A stretch of 64,000 bases of DNA from Micrococcaceae bacterium Sec5.1 (GTDB lineage: Bacteria > Actinomycetota > Actinomycetes > Actinomycetales > Micrococcaceae): contig CP143430.1 of assembly GCA_039636795.1 (NCBI GenBank), forward strand, positions 682,001 to 746,000. Direction: 5' to 3'. Positions 16,627-25,727 of this stretch are shown here, piece by piece (position 1 is the first letter of the stretch; each line of letters begins with the position of its first letter). Under the pieces are notes generated by a model. The model was not told the DNA's origin and made no database searches. It saw only the letters and a list, made by a program, of their open reading frames with translations. A program made the translations under genes and the position numbers.

Positions 16627-17190
16627 ATGGCGACGTACGCGTTCATCGACGAGTCCCTGGTAGGTCTTCGAAGCGGGAATGATGTCTACGTCCTTGGGGC
16701 GGTAGTGCTTGCTCAATGTGACTTGGAAGTCGCTCGGGAAGCCCTGCGGTCGTTGAAAAGTAAATCAGCGAAGAAGCTGCATTGGCGCGATGAGCGTGTT
16801 GATTCGCGACGCCGGCTGGTCAAGGAAATCTCCAGTCTTCCGCTAACTTGTTGCGTGGTGGTCCGATCAGAGCCCAGGGCGGACAGTCAAGAGCGGCAGC
16901 GAAGGCTCTGTTTGGAGCGGCTGTTTCACGAACTGGATCATCTTGGAGTATTGCGCGCCGTTATTGAGTCCCGAGGCAAAGCGGATGACGGGCGGGACAT
17001 GAAGATGCTCCAGATCATGCGTTCGGCACGTGCAATAGGCCCCGGCATACGGATGGAACATATGGCCGGGCCGAATGAACCACTACTCTGGGCCGCGGAC
17101 ATCGTATGCGGTGCCGTTACGCAGCGGGAGCAGAACGTGAGCGAATATTTTGACGAGATCGCCTCCTTGGCGAACCTCCACCTGCTCTGA
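16627..17190 (+). CDS. DUF3800-like RNase H-fold protein
   Basis: 187 aa, no membrane segment. The N-terminal YAFIDES followed by YVLGAVVL, and a late LLWAADIVCGAVTQREQ, resemble DUF3800, a family with an RNase-H-like fold and acidic residues (D/E after beta 1, D in the AD motif) arranged like a nuclease site. Function is unknown; DUF3800 genes often occur in variable regions. It stands alone between the SRP RNA and the YqfO-like gene. Codon use is less GC-biased than in dnaX, suggesting it was inserted here. Confidence 0.6.
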   Translation: MATYAFIDESLVGLRSGNDVYVLGAVVLAQCDLEVAREALRSLKSKSAKKLHWRDERVDSRRRLVKEISSLPLTCCVVVRSEPRADSQERQRRLCLERLFHELDHLGVLRAVIESRGKADDGRDMKMLQIMRSARAIGPGIRMEHMAGPNEPLLWAADIVCGAVTQREQNVSEYFDEIASLANLHLL

Positions 17191-17341
17191 CCAGCAATTA
17201 AAAGCGCGAAGCCCCAGGCCCTGTCATCCGGCAGGAACTCCTGAGGCTCACTTCCAAGCCCACCTCGATGGACTGGCGTCTAACCAGTATCGTTGGCGAA
17301 GGCAACCAGGTCAACAGGGATGAGCGAAAGGACCCAACTTC

Positions 17342-17665
17342 TCAGCGCCACCCATTCACCGGCCACGTCATGAAAGCCGGTTCCTCGTAGGGGTGCGCAG
17401 CGCGCAGAGCCAGCACAACGGCGTCGAGCACGTCCTCCTCAACCACGCACTCAACCCGGGTTTCCGGCACCTGCTCGCTGGTTCCGACGTCGCCGATGAA
17501 CGGCTGCGCGCCCGGCAGGGGAGTGAAGTGGCCAGTACCCGGTGCTGTAAACGAGCAATGCGAGTAGTCGCCGATCCGGCCTGCGCCGGCGTCCCCGATT
17601 GCCTTTAGGACGGCCGAAGTGTGGGTCTCGGGAACGTAAACAACCAGGGCGTGGAGCTGCGTCAT
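17342..17665 (-). CDS. YqfO/NIF3-insert-like PII-fold protein
   Basis: 107 aa. The pattern VVYVPETHTSAVLKAIGDAGAG, a YSHCSF stretch, and C-terminal AAHPYEEPAF matches the stand-alone form of the domain inserted in Nif3/YqfO proteins (COG3323), structurally related to PII and CutA. HPYEEP is the most diagnostic element. The biochemical role is not established. It is monocistronic with AGGA before its ATG. Confidence 0.85.
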   Translation of the reverse strand: MTQLHALVVYVPETHTSAVLKAIGDAGAGRIGDYSHCSFTAPGTGHFTPLPGAQPFIGDVGTSEQVPETRVECVVEEDVLDAVVLALRAAHPYEEPAFMTWPVNGWR

Positions 17666-17968
17666 GGGAACATCCTGTCAGTAACTTCGGCTGCAAAGCA
17701 GCGCACACCATTGCATATCTGCGGGTCACAGCGGACCATGGGTATGTACACCGATTGGGGCAATCTCAAGATTGTGAGCTGCGGGGCCTGGGGGCGAGGG
17801 GCCGGACCCGGCAGCTCAACGGTGATACCGCAAGAATGGGCGCGTTGGGGGCGTCCATTTTTCCGTTAAGGAGCGGTTTTGACCGACGCACCTGGAGGCC
17901 TCGCCGGGCCGATTACACGATGCCGAAATTCTCAGGTACAGTAGTATCTGCTTTCGATTCGGAAGCAA
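17666..17968. other. 303-bp non-coding stretch before tRNA-Ser
   Basis: I see no convincing coding frame here. The last 60 bp include TTACAC, about 18 bp, then TACAGT, a plausible promoter for the tRNA. Nothing else stands out. Confidence 0.5.
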
Positions 17969-18053
17969 GGAGAATTCGCCTAGCGGCCTATGGCGCACGC
18001 CTGGAACGCGTGTTGGGTTAACGCCCTCGGGGGTTCAAATCCCCCATTCTCCG
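17969..18053 (+). tRNA. tRNA-Ser (anticodon GGA)
   Basis: 85 nt, a class II tRNA. The acceptor GGAGAAT pairs with ATTCTCC and a G discriminator follows. The anticodon stem CACGC/GCGTG encloses loop CTGGAAC with anticodon GGA (reads UCC and UCU). A long variable arm and a T arm GGGGGTTCAAATCCCCC are present. CCA is not encoded. A strong terminator follows within 6 bp. No integrated element is visible at its 3' end. Confidence 0.96.
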
Positions 18054-18058
18054 CGTTT

Positions 18059-18087
18059 GGCCCCGGTCCCCAGGACCGGGGCCTTTT
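18059..18087 (+). terminator. Terminator of tRNA-Ser
   Basis: A perfect 11-bp stem (18059-18069 with 18073-18083), 3-nt loop, then TTTT. It also lies just past the stop of the convergent lysR gene. Confidence 0.9.
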
Positions 18088-18096
18088 GCGTTCCTG

Positions 18097-19026
18097 CTAC
18101 CGCGCATCCGCCTGCTGCCCTGCGTCAACTTGCTGCGCAGCGGCCACCCGCTCCAGTACTTCCCGGCACGCAAGAATCGCGGGGTGGATCCGCCCGGCCG
18201 TCCTTGTGGACGTGAAGACGGTCCGCGTTGGCAGGCTGGGGAGGTCCAGCAGTTGGACGGGGCGCGTCCGGCCCGTCCAGACGAGGTCCGGCATGAGGGC
18301 AACGGCGTTTCCGGATTCAATGAGGCGGATCTGCGCCTGAAGGTCGGCTGTTTCGTAACGGACGTCCGGTTCGAAGCCGGCGGATCGGCAGGCCTGCTCA
18401 GCCCAGTGCCGGGAGGCGGCGCCACGGGGCTCCATGACCCAGGGCATGTTAGCGGTGTCGGCCAGTGAGGCAACAAGTTCCCCGCCCAGTCCTACCGGGG
18501 GAGTGGCCAGCCGGATGGCGTCACTGGTCAGCGTTGCCCGGTCCAGCCCCGGGTGATGCGGCGCAGCGTGTCCGGGATATTGCTCGGCCACTACGATGTC
18601 GAAGTCACGTGCCCAGGTTTCGTAAAGGGCCGTCTCGGGTTCGCGCTGGGTCATTTCCACGCGCACTTCCGGATACTCCTGGCGCATGATGCTGAGGAAG
18701 TCAGGCAGCAGCGCGAGTGCGGCCGACTGGAACACTGCCAACCGGACCGTTCCTGTGACTGTGGACAGCGACGCGGCCAGTTCGGTTTCGGCGCGTTCCA
18801 GTGTCTCCAGGAGGGCGGCGGTGTGTGCAACCAGGATCTCGGCTTGAGGTGTCAGCTGCACCCGGCGGCCAGCCTTGCGAAGCAGTTCGACGCCTGCTTC
18901 CTTCTCCAGCAGGGTCAGTTGCTGGGAAACGGAAGAGGGGCTGTACTGCATGGCATCGGCCACCTCAGCGAGCGTTCCGCGGATCTTCAATTCGTGCAGC
19001 AAACGCAGCCTGCGGACGTCCAGCAA
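18097..19026 (-). CDS. LysR family regulator divergent from putA
   Basis: About 309 aa. The winged helix (TLAEVADAMQYSPSSVSQQL) is at the N-terminus and the periplasmic-binding-protein-like effector domain follows from about residue 90. I chose the TTG at 19026 because GGAGG lies five bases before it and the protein then starts MLDVRRLRLLHEL, as relatives do; a TTG 12 bp upstream is possible. It is divergent from putA across about 120 bp holding a 16-bp palindrome, so it is probably the proline-responsive activator or repressor of putA. Confidence 0.9.
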   Translation of the reverse strand: MLDVRRLRLLHELKIRGTLAEVADAMQYSPSSVSQQLTLLEKEAGVELLRKAGRRVQLTPQAEILVAHTAALLETLERAETELAASLSTVTGTVRLAVFQSAALALLPDFLSIMRQEYPEVRVEMTQREPETALYETWARDFDIVVAEQYPGHAAPHHPGLDRATLTSDAIRLATPPVGLGGELVASLADTANMPWVMEPRGAASRHWAEQACRSAGFEPDVRYETADLQAQIRLIESGNAVALMPDLVWTGRTRPVQLLDLPSLPTRTVFTSTRTAGRIHPAILACREVLERVAAAQQVDAGQQADAR

Positions 19027-19068
19027 GGCGGCCTCCAAAGGATCGGGATGGGTAATGAATATTCGTCA

Positions 19069-19084
19069 GAAAAGATCGCTTTTC
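19069..19084. promoter_or_regulatory. Palindrome between lysR and putA, candidate operator
   Basis: GAAAAG-ATCG-CTTTTC is a perfect 6+4+6 inverted repeat. It lies about 40 bp from the lysR start and 65 bp before putA, a typical place for a LysR recognition site, although it lacks the classical T-N11-A form. Confidence 0.5.
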
Positions 19085-19149
19085 CTAACGTGATTGTAGA
19101 TCCATACTGATGGAAACAAACAAACTTCTCCGTCTCAGAAGGAGCTCCA

Positions 19150-22100
19150 ATGACCAGCACCCTCCCGGTTGCCGCCGCCCCGCGCACTCAGGATTCCGGG
19201 CAGTTCGATGCACTTGCACAGGAAGCCATCGCGTTGGTCCGCCACTGGCTTACCGAAGCCAGCAAGATTCCCGTGGACGTGTCCGCCCAGCGCCTCGCCG
19301 GCGTCTTGAAGGACCCGAATGGCCTTGACTTCACGGTCGGATTCGTCGACGGCGTCATCCGCCCCGAGGATCTGTCGGTCGCCGGCCGCAAGCTCGCCGA
19401 GCTGGCCCCAAAGGTGCCCAAGTTCCTGCCGTGGTACATGCGCAGCGCTGTCCGTGTAGGTGGCGTGATGGCTCCGATCCTCCCGCACGTGGTCATTCCG
19501 ATTGCGCGCCGCGTGCTCCGCGAGATGGTGGGCCACCTGATTGTGGACGCCACGGATGCCAAGCTCGGCCCCGCCATCGCCAAGATCCGCCAGGACGGCG
19601 TGCACCTGAACGTGAACCTCCTCGGCGAGGCTGTCCTCGGTGAGCACGAAGCCCAGCGCCGCCTGGATGGCACGCTCAAGCTCCTTGCCCGGGAAGACGT
19701 TGACTACGTCTCCATCAAGGAATCCTCCACCGTGGCCCCGCACTCCCCGTGGGCCTTCGACGAAGCCGTCGATCACGTGGTGGAGAAGCTCACCCCGCTG
19801 TACCGCCTGGCCGCGTCCTTCCCCAAGCCCAAGTTCATCAACCTGGACATGGAGGAGTACAAGGACCTCAGCATGACCATTGCCGTGTTCAAGCGGATCC
19901 TGGACATGCCGGAGTTCAAGAACCTCGAGGCCGGTATCGTGCTCCAGGCGTACCTCCCGGATGCGCTCGGTGCCATGCACGAACTGCAGGAGTGGGCCGC
20001 TGCCCGCCGCGCACAGGGCGGTGCACCCATCAAGGTCCGCGTCGTCAAAGGCGCCAACCTGCCCATGGAACAGGTAGAAGCTTCCCTGCACGATTGGCCG
20101 CTGGCGACGTGGGGCAGCAAGCAGGACTCGGACACCAGCTACAAGAACGTCATCAACTACGCCCTCACCCCGGAGCACATTGACGCCGTCCGCATTGGCG
20201 TCGCGGGACATAACCTGTTCGACGTCGCATTTGCGTGGCTGCTCGCCAAGGAACGTGGCGTGATCCAGGGCATCGAGTTCGAAATGCTCCTCGGCATGGC
20301 AACCGGCCAGGCCACGGCTGTCCGCAAGGACGTCGGCAGCCTCCTGCTCTACACACCGGTGGTCCACCCGGGCGAGTTCGACGTCGCCATCGCGTACCTG
20401 ATCCGCCGCCTCGAAGAAGGTGCCAGCCAGGAAAACTTCATGTCCGCAGTGTTCGAGCTCAGTGAAAACGAAGCTCTCTTCAAGCGTGAGCAGCAGCGCT
20501 TCCTGAACTCCCTGGCCAGCATGACAGACGAGGTTCCGGGCCCCAACCGCAAGCAGGACCGCCGCCTGCCAGCCGAACCGGCCCCGTTGGAGGGCTTCCG
20601 CAACACTCCGGACACGGACCCGGCACTCCCGGCAAACCGCGCCTGGGGCCGCGAGATCCTCAAGCGCATTCCCGGCTCCACCGCCGGCAACAAGATCGTG
20701 GAATCCACCAAGGTCTCCGACACCGCCCAGCTGGACCAGATCATCGCCACCGCCGTGGATCACGGCAAGGCCTGGGGCGCCCGCCCGGCAGCCGAACGCG
20801 CCGCAATCCTGCACCGCGCCGGCGACGTCCTTGAAGCCCGCCGCGCAGAACTCCTCGAGGTCATGGCTTCCGAGACCGGCAAGACCATCGACCAAGGCGA
20901 CCCCGAGGTCAGCGAAGCAATCGACTTCGCGCACTACTACGCCGAGCGCGCCAAGGACCTGGAAACGGTCGACGGCGCCACCTTCGTCCCAGCCAACCTC
21001 ACCGTCGTGACCCCGCCGTGGAACTTCCCGGTGGCGATCCCCGCAGGCTCGACGCTCGCAGCGCTCGCCTCAGGTTCCGCCGTCGTGATTAAGCCTGCTA
21101 AGCAGGCGCGCCGCTCCGGTTCCGTCATGGTGGATGCGCTCTGGGAGGCTGGCGTGCCACGTGAAGTCCTGGCGCTCGTGCAGCTTGAAGAGCGGGAACT
21201 CGGCACCCAGCTGGTCTCGCACCCGAGCGTCGACCGCGTCATCCTCACCGGTGGCTACGAAACCGCTGAGCTGTTCCGCTCGTTCCGGCAGGACCTGCCG
21301 CTGCTCGCGGAAACGTCGGGCAAGAACGCTATCATCGTCACCCCGAGTGCTGACCTGGATCTGGCCGCGAAGGACGTCGTGTACTCGGCCTTCGGCCACG
21401 CAGGCCAGAAGTGCTCGGCTGCATCGCTGGTGATCCTCGTGGGCTCGGTCGCGAAGAGCGCGCGTTTCCATAACCAGCTGATTGACGCAGCCCGCTCGCT
21501 GACTGTCGGCTACCCGGAGAACGCCACATCGCAGATGGGGCCGATCATCGAGCCGGCCAGCGGCAAGCTCCTGAACGCCCTGACCACTCTGGGCGAAGGC
21601 GAAAGCTGGGCGATCAAGCCTGAGCGCCTGGACGAGACAGGCCGCCTGTGGTCCCCGGGCGTCCGTTCGGGCGTCAAGCGTGGCTCCTACTTCCACCTGA
21701 CTGAGTTCTTCGGCCCGGTCCTTGGCGTGATGACTGCTGAGACCCTCGAGGAAGCCATCGCCATCCAGAACGAGATCGAGTACGGCCTCACCGCTGGCCT
21801 GCACTCCCTGGACTCCGCTGAAATGGGCGTCTGGCTGGACACCATCCAGGCCGGAAACCTGTACGTCAACCGCGGCATCACCGGTGCGATCGTCCAGCGC
21901 CAGCCGTTCGGTGGCTGGAAGAAGTCGGCCGTTGGCGCCGGAACCAAGGCTGGCGGACCGAACTACCTCATTGGCCTGGGCAGCTGGCTCCCCGCCGAAG
22001 CCAAGGCCAAGCGCGGCACCGTACTTCAGGGCGCTGCCGCCCAGGTGCTTGCAGCTGCCAAGTCCGCTGACGTGACGGCCGGGGAGCTCCAGACCCTCCA

Positions 22101-22611
22101 GCAGTCACTCTTCAGCGACGCCGCCGCCTGGGAATCCGAATTCGGCACCCGCAAGGACGTCTCGGCGCTCTCGGCAGAGCGCAACGTTTTCCGCTACCGC
22201 CCGATCCCGGTCACGGTCCGCCTCTCCGAAGGTGAGCGGCTCGCTGAGCTGCTCCGCGTAGTGGCAGCCGGCGCAGTGGCGGGCTCGGCGCTCAAGGTGA
22301 GCTCCGCCGTCGTGCTTGAAGATGCTGTGGTGAATGTGTTCGCGAACCTGGGCGTCAGCGTCCGGATCGAGGACGACGCCGCATGGCTGGCTCGTGCAGC
22401 AAAGTTCGACGCCGGCCGGATCCGCCTGATTGGTGGCGACTTTGCCGCGCTGAGCGCAGCCATGGGTGGCCGCCCGGATGTTGCCGTCTACCACGGTGAA
22501 GTGACGCAGGCCGGCCGCATCGAGATGCTCCCGTTCCTGCGCGAGCAGGCCGTGTCCATTACGGCGCACCGCTTCGGTACCCCGAACCACCTCTCGGACC
22601 ACCTGATCTAA
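19150..22611 (+). CDS. putA: Bifunctional proline dehydrogenase / glutamate semialdehyde dehydrogenase
   Basis: 1153 aa. The N-terminal half is the FAD-dependent proline dehydrogenase barrel (roughly residues 80-450), oxidising proline to pyrroline-5-carboxylate. The second half is an aldehyde dehydrogenase that makes glutamate, with PPWNFPVAIPAGS, catalytic Glu in ETSGKNAI, catalytic Cys755 in GQKCSA and the late PFGGWKKS. There is no N-terminal DNA-binding domain, so unlike enterobacterial PutA it is not its own repressor; the divergent LysR fits that job. A C-terminal extension of about 150 residues follows the ALDH domain. AGAAGGAG precedes the ATG. Confidence 0.96.
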   Translation: MTSTLPVAAAPRTQDSGQFDALAQEAIALVRHWLTEASKIPVDVSAQRLAGVLKDPNGLDFTVGFVDGVIRPEDLSVAGRKLAELAPKVPKFLPWYMRSAVRVGGVMAPILPHVVIPIARRVLREMVGHLIVDATDAKLGPAIAKIRQDGVHLNVNLLGEAVLGEHEAQRRLDGTLKLLAREDVDYVSIKESSTVAPHSPWAFDEAVDHVVEKLTPLYRLAASFPKPKFINLDMEEYKDLSMTIAVFKRILDMPEFKNLEAGIVLQAYLPDALGAMHELQEWAAARRAQGGAPIKVRVVKGANLPMEQVEASLHDWPLATWGSKQDSDTSYKNVINYALTPEHIDAVRIGVAGHNLFDVAFAWLLAKERGVIQGIEFEMLLGMATGQATAVRKDVGSLLLYTPVVHPGEFDVAIAYLIRRLEEGASQENFMSAVFELSENEALFKREQQRFLNSLASMTDEVPGPNRKQDRRLPAEPAPLEGFRNTPDTDPALPANRAWGREILKRIPGSTAGNKIVESTKVSDTAQLDQIIATAVDHGKAWGARPAAERAAILHRAGDVLEARRAELLEVMASETGKTIDQGDPEVSEAIDFAHYYAERAKDLETVDGATFVPANLTVVTPPWNFPVAIPAGSTLAALASGSAVVIKPAKQARRSGSVMVDALWEAGVPREVLALVQLEERELGTQLVSHPSVDRVILTGGYETAELFRSFRQDLPLLAETSGKNAIIVTPSADLDLAAKDVVYSAFGHAGQKCSAASLVILVGSVAKSARFHNQLIDAARSLTVGYPENATSQMGPIIEPASGKLLNALTTLGEGESWAIKPERLDETGRLWSPGVRSGVKRGSYFHLTEFFGPVLGVMTAETLEEAIAIQNEIEYGLTAGLHSLDSAEMGVWLDTIQAGNLYVNRGITGAIVQRQPFGGWKKSAVGAGTKAGGPNYLIGLGSWLPAEAKAKRGTVLQGAAAQVLAAAKSADVTAGELQTLQQSLFSDAAAWESEFGTRKDVSALSAERNVFRYRPIPVTVRLSEGERLAELLRVVAAGAVAGSALKVSSAVVLEDAVVNVFANLGVSVRIEDDAAWLARAAKFDAGRIRLIGGDFAALSAAMGGRPDVAVYHGEVTQAGRIEMLPFLREQAVSITAHRFGTPNHLSDHLI

Positions 22612-22620
22612 GGCCTGGCC

Positions 22621-22667
22621 ACGAAGGCCGGGTAGGACGGATTCGTTCCGACCTGCCCGGCCTTCGT
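22621..22667 (+). terminator. Terminator of putA
   Basis: A 20-bp stem (22621-22640 with 22648-22667) with two imperfect positions and a 7-nt loop starts about 10 bp after the putA stop, followed by TGTTGT. Confidence 0.85.
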
Positions 22668-22693
22668 TGTTGTCGATTGATCAGGCCCTACGT

Positions 22694-22779
22694 CCACCAC
22701 CCACTTTGGCTGGGTTTGAGCCCGACACACCAGGAATTGCGGCGCGGTCAAATGCCTACGGATTCAAAGTGGGTGGTGG
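22694..22779. repeat. Long-spaced 15-bp inverted repeat
   Basis: CCACCACCCACTTTG at 22694-22708 is exactly complementary to 22765-22779, with 56 bp between. It lies in the gap between the convergent putA and DUF2236 genes, after the putA terminator. It could be a structured RNA end, a second terminator or the remains of a small repeat element. No target duplication was noticed. Confidence 0.55.
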
Positions 22780-22797
22780 CGGTACAGGCCAGGACCA

Positions 22798-23721
22798 TCA
22801 GGCCTCCGCATATCCCAGCCTCTGCAGCCGCCGTCGCGCTGCGAGTTCGCTTGGACCATGTGAACCAAGGGCCAGCCGGACCATGCCCAGAACAATGCGA
22901 CCGGTGGTGATGGCAGGCAAGGGGATTGGACCCAGTCGCGCGGGTCGCAGGCCCAGCATGTCCCGGTACTTGGGTTCAAGGCTTGCGACGGCGGCAGCGA
23001 ACAGTATCCGGTATCCCGGCAGAAGGAGTGGGCTCAAGGGCGGGCGGCGTATAAAGGCAATGGTTTCCGCCAGCCGGTCATCCGAGCGCAAGATCCCGGA
23101 GGCGTACCAGGCTTCCAGTTCCTGGCGCACCTGGGCTTCGGTGAGCGGCGGGTCCTCCACGCCCATGAGCCGGCCGGCCTGCGCCCACTCGCGGACGTAG
23201 GCATCCGGGCTGCCGGGTATCGGATGGCCCCAGATGCGGTTGGCAGTAAGGAAGGAATCCGCGTAGGTGACATGGACCCAGCGGAGCAGTTCGGGATCAT
23301 TGGCGGCGTAGGGGCGGTACGCTCCGGTGCCGTCCACGTAGCTTCCCCGGACGTGCTCGTGGATTTTCCGGACACGGTACGTTGCTGCCTCAGCAGCTTC
23401 CTTGGAGCCGTACGTGACCGTGAAAATCCAGCGCACGGTACTGGCCAGCCGGCCCAGAGGATCTTCTTTGAAGCCGGAGTGCTCGTAAACACCCGCAAGC
23501 GCGCCGGGATGCAGGGACTGCATCAGCAGGACCCTGATTCCGGCGACGATAGTGGCCATGGAGCCATGCACCGCCCAGACGGCCGAGCCCGGAAGGTGAT
23601 ATCCGGCGTCGTTCCCTTCTGCGAGGCGCGGCACCCACTCGGGTGGCGTTCCGGCCGTTCCCGTGAAAGTGCGTTGAAGTTCGTACCTGTACTCGGTGAG
23701 GTAATTCCTCATGCATCCCAT
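22798..23721 (-). CDS. DUF2236 / MpaB-type oxygenase family protein
   Basis: About 307 aa. GSAVWAVHGSMATIVAGIRVLLMQSLHPGALAGVYEHS and later YADSFLTANRIWG carry the family's conserved residues (H in HPGA; the YADS/W-G region), as in the heme-binding latex-clearing/MpaB-like oxygenases annotated DUF2236. The substrate is unknown. The frame is open from a GTG at 23808, but a terminator hairpin (23765-23801) lies inside that extension, so I prefer ATG 23721 (or 23712). It is downstream of the MFS gene on the same strand. Confidence 0.82.
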   Translation of the reverse strand: MGCMRNYLTEYRYELQRTFTGTAGTPPEWVPRLAEGNDAGYHLPGSAVWAVHGSMATIVAGIRVLLMQSLHPGALAGVYEHSGFKEDPLGRLASTVRWIFTVTYGSKEAAEAATYRVRKIHEHVRGSYVDGTGAYRPYAANDPELLRWVHVTYADSFLTANRIWGHPIPGSPDAYVREWAQAGRLMGVEDPPLTEAQVRQELEAWYASGILRSDDRLAETIAFIRRPPLSPLLLPGYRILFAAAVASLEPKYRDMLGLRPARLGPIPLPAITTGRIVLGMVRLALGSHGPSELAARRRLQRLGYAEA

Positions 23722-23764
23722 GAGACCGCTCTTCGCGGAACCTGTACAGAGCAATTTGTGTACA

Positions 23765-23801
23765 GCTCCTGCCCTGCGGAGGCGGTCGAAAGGGCAGGAG
23801 C
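23765..23801 (-). terminator. Hairpin between the MFS and DUF2236 genes
   Basis: A perfect 11-bp stem (23765-23775 with 23791-23801) with a 15-nt loop lies just after the MFS stop on the minus strand. It argues against the upstream GTG start of the DUF2236 gene. Read-through may still allow some co-transcription. Confidence 0.65.
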
Positions 23802-23813
23802 CGTGCACAAAAC

Positions 23814-25253
23814 CTAGGAGCGAATCCGGCGCCTTGACGGTGCAGCTGCCACCAGCAGCGCTGCAATGGCGACGGCGGCACTCAGGATGAGGCCCGGGCG
23901 GTACTGTTCCAGCATGGCTTGGGCGCTGACGGTTCCAGCCGCCTGTCCGTGGCCGCTCACCAAAGCGGTGGTGACTGCCAGGACCAGTGCTGCCCCCACT
24001 TGGGTGCTGGTCTGGATCAAACCGGCAGCCAGGCCTTGCTCAGAGTCCTTGATGCCCGTGGTGGCCTGGACATTGATGGACGGGAAGGCCAGAGCGAATC
24101 CGATGCCCAGCAGGATCACCGAGGGCAGGATGTCCAAGGCGTAGTTGGGCGTGGTACCCACCCGGAGGAACAGGACGTAGCCCAATCCAAGCGCCGTGAG
24201 GCCTGTGAGGATCAGTTGGGTGGCACCGAATTTCTCGATCAGCCGGTCAGCAAAAGGTGCACTCGTGGCCACCAGCAGTCCAGCGGGCAGCAGAGCCAAA
24301 GCCATGCCCAAAGGCGTCCAACCGAGCACCGACTGCAGGAACATGGTGACGATGAACTGGAAACTCAGGTAGGAACCGAAAAGCCCCACTGCACTGAGGT
24401 TGGCCCGGGCTACCCAGCCTTCCTTAAGGATGCCGAAGCGGATCAGCGGGTGCTTGACCTTGTTCTCGATCACCGCGAAGGCCGCAAGGACCGCCGCAGA
24501 TACTGCGAATCCGGCGATAGTTGCCACAGATCCCCAGCCCTGCTCCGGCGCTGAAACCAGCGTATAGACGAGGCCGAGCATGCCCAGCGCGAGCGTCACG
24601 GCACCCCAGATGTCATGCCCGCTGTTTTCTGCGGACGGCTTGTCTTTCGGAATGAATTTCATGCCCAGCAGGACAACAGCGACGGCGATCGGCACGGAAA
24701 CCAGGAACGTCCACCGCCAGCTCAGGCTGGTCATCAGCCCGCCGACCACCAGGCCCAACGAGAAGCCGCTGGCGCCGAACGTGGTGAAGATGGATAGAGC
24801 CTTGTTGCGCTCGCGGCCCTCGGCGAAGTTAGTGGTGATGATCGAGAAACCTGTTGGCGCGGTGAACGCTGCCGCGAGGCCCTTAACGAACCGGGTGGCG
24901 ATCAGGATCGCGGGATCATCCACGAGGCCACCGAGGAGTGAGGCTGCGGCGAACACCGCCAAGGCGATGAGGAATATGCGACGGCGGCCCAGCAGGTCCG
25001 CGAGTCGGCCGCCCAGGAGCAGGAGGCTTCCGTAACCCAGGACGTAGGCGGAGACGATCCACTGGAGGGAATCGGTTCCGAGGTTGAGTTCATGTCCGAT
25101 GGAAGGCAGGGCCACGCCAACCATGGAAACATCCAGCCCGTCCAGGGCGAGGACGGTGCAGACAACCATCAGCAACAGCCACTGGGCGCGCGTCCAACGT
25201 ACGGCTGCAACCACGGTCTCGGCAGATCTTTGAAGGGTGGTGGGTGATGTCAT
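23814..25253 (-). CDS. MFS transporter, DHA2-like drug exporter
   Basis: 479 aa with about 14 hydrophobic segments. LALDGLDVSMVGVALPSI in helix 1 and GRLADLLGRRR after helix 2 are hallmarks of the 14-helix DHA2 proton-antiport exporters. It probably exports an unknown toxic compound across the plasma membrane. It is divergent from a marR-type gene 96 bp away with a palindrome between, so it is probably derepressed by its substrate. Confidence 0.92.
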   Translation of the reverse strand: MTSPTTLQRSAETVVAAVRWTRAQWLLLMVVCTVLALDGLDVSMVGVALPSIGHELNLGTDSLQWIVSAYVLGYGSLLLLGGRLADLLGRRRIFLIALAVFAAASLLGGLVDDPAILIATRFVKGLAAAFTAPTGFSIITTNFAEGRERNKALSIFTTFGASGFSLGLVVGGLMTSLSWRWTFLVSVPIAVAVVLLGMKFIPKDKPSAENSGHDIWGAVTLALGMLGLVYTLVSAPEQGWGSVATIAGFAVSAAVLAAFAVIENKVKHPLIRFGILKEGWVARANLSAVGLFGSYLSFQFIVTMFLQSVLGWTPLGMALALLPAGLLVATSAPFADRLIEKFGATQLILTGLTALGLGYVLFLRVGTTPNYALDILPSVILLGIGFALAFPSINVQATTGIKDSEQGLAAGLIQTSTQVGAALVLAVTTALVSGHGQAAGTVSAQAMLEQYRPGLILSAAVAIAALLVAAAPSRRRIRS

Positions 25254-25273
25254 GCCACCAAGCTATATGACAC

Positions 25274-25286
25274 GTCATTGAATGAC
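25274..25286. promoter_or_regulatory. Palindrome between MFS and marR genes, candidate MarR operator
   Basis: GTCATT-G-AATGAC is perfect around a central base. It lies 20 bp before the MFS start and 64 bp before marR. ATATGAC recurs on both sides (25266 and 25292), extending the repeated region. Confidence 0.55.
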
Positions 25287-25349
25287 AAGGAATATGACGC
25301 AGAATATTATGACGTGGATTCTAATGGCGGAATGGACTAGGATCGGGTC

Positions 25350-25727
25350 ATGGCAACGACGCGTGACCGCCAGCTTGTTGAGCAGTGGCGAAGCATTCAG
25401 GACTCCTACTTCCGCACCGCAGGAGCCATTGACCGCGCCTTGGAAGCCAAGTTCGATATCGGGTTGAACGAGTTCGAAATCCTGGACCTCGTGGCAGAAA
25501 GCACTGACGCCGCTTGCCGCATGAAGTCTTTGGGGGAGCGCACCCCCATGACCCAAAGCGCCGTGTCCAAGGTGGTGGACAGGCTGGAAAAAGCAGGGCT
25601 GGTCTCCCGCCAAACGTGCGCCGATGATCGTCGCTCCCTGTTTCTTGAACTCACAGAAGCCGGCCGCGCGCTGCACGAATCCGCCGCCGTGGAACACCGT
25701 GCACTGCTCAAGGAAAACCTCGGCTAA
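25350..25727 (+). CDS. MarR family regulator
   Basis: 125 aa, short for MarR but with the full winged helix: MTQSAVSKVVDRLEKAGLV is the recognition region and CADDRRSLFLELTEAG the wing. It is divergent from the MFS exporter and most likely represses it, with release on binding of a small phenolic or drug-like ligand. A cysteine in the wing (RQTCADDRR) could make it redox-sensitive; this is only a possibility. Confidence 0.9.
   Translation: MATTRDRQLVEQWRSIQDSYFRTAGAIDRALEAKFDIGLNEFEILDLVAESTDAACRMKSLGERTPMTQSAVSKVVDRLEKAGLVSRQTCADDRRSLFLELTEAGRALHESAAVEHRALLKENLG

Noticed and set aside
17969..18053. tRNA-Ser as an integration site
   Set aside because: No integrase, no repeat of the tRNA 3' end and no foreign cargo are visible downstream.
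19135..20934. Long open frame (about 600 codons) on the minus strand inside putA
   Set aside because: It is a shadow of GC-rich codons. putA has clear catalytic motifs on the plus strand and the shadow has none.
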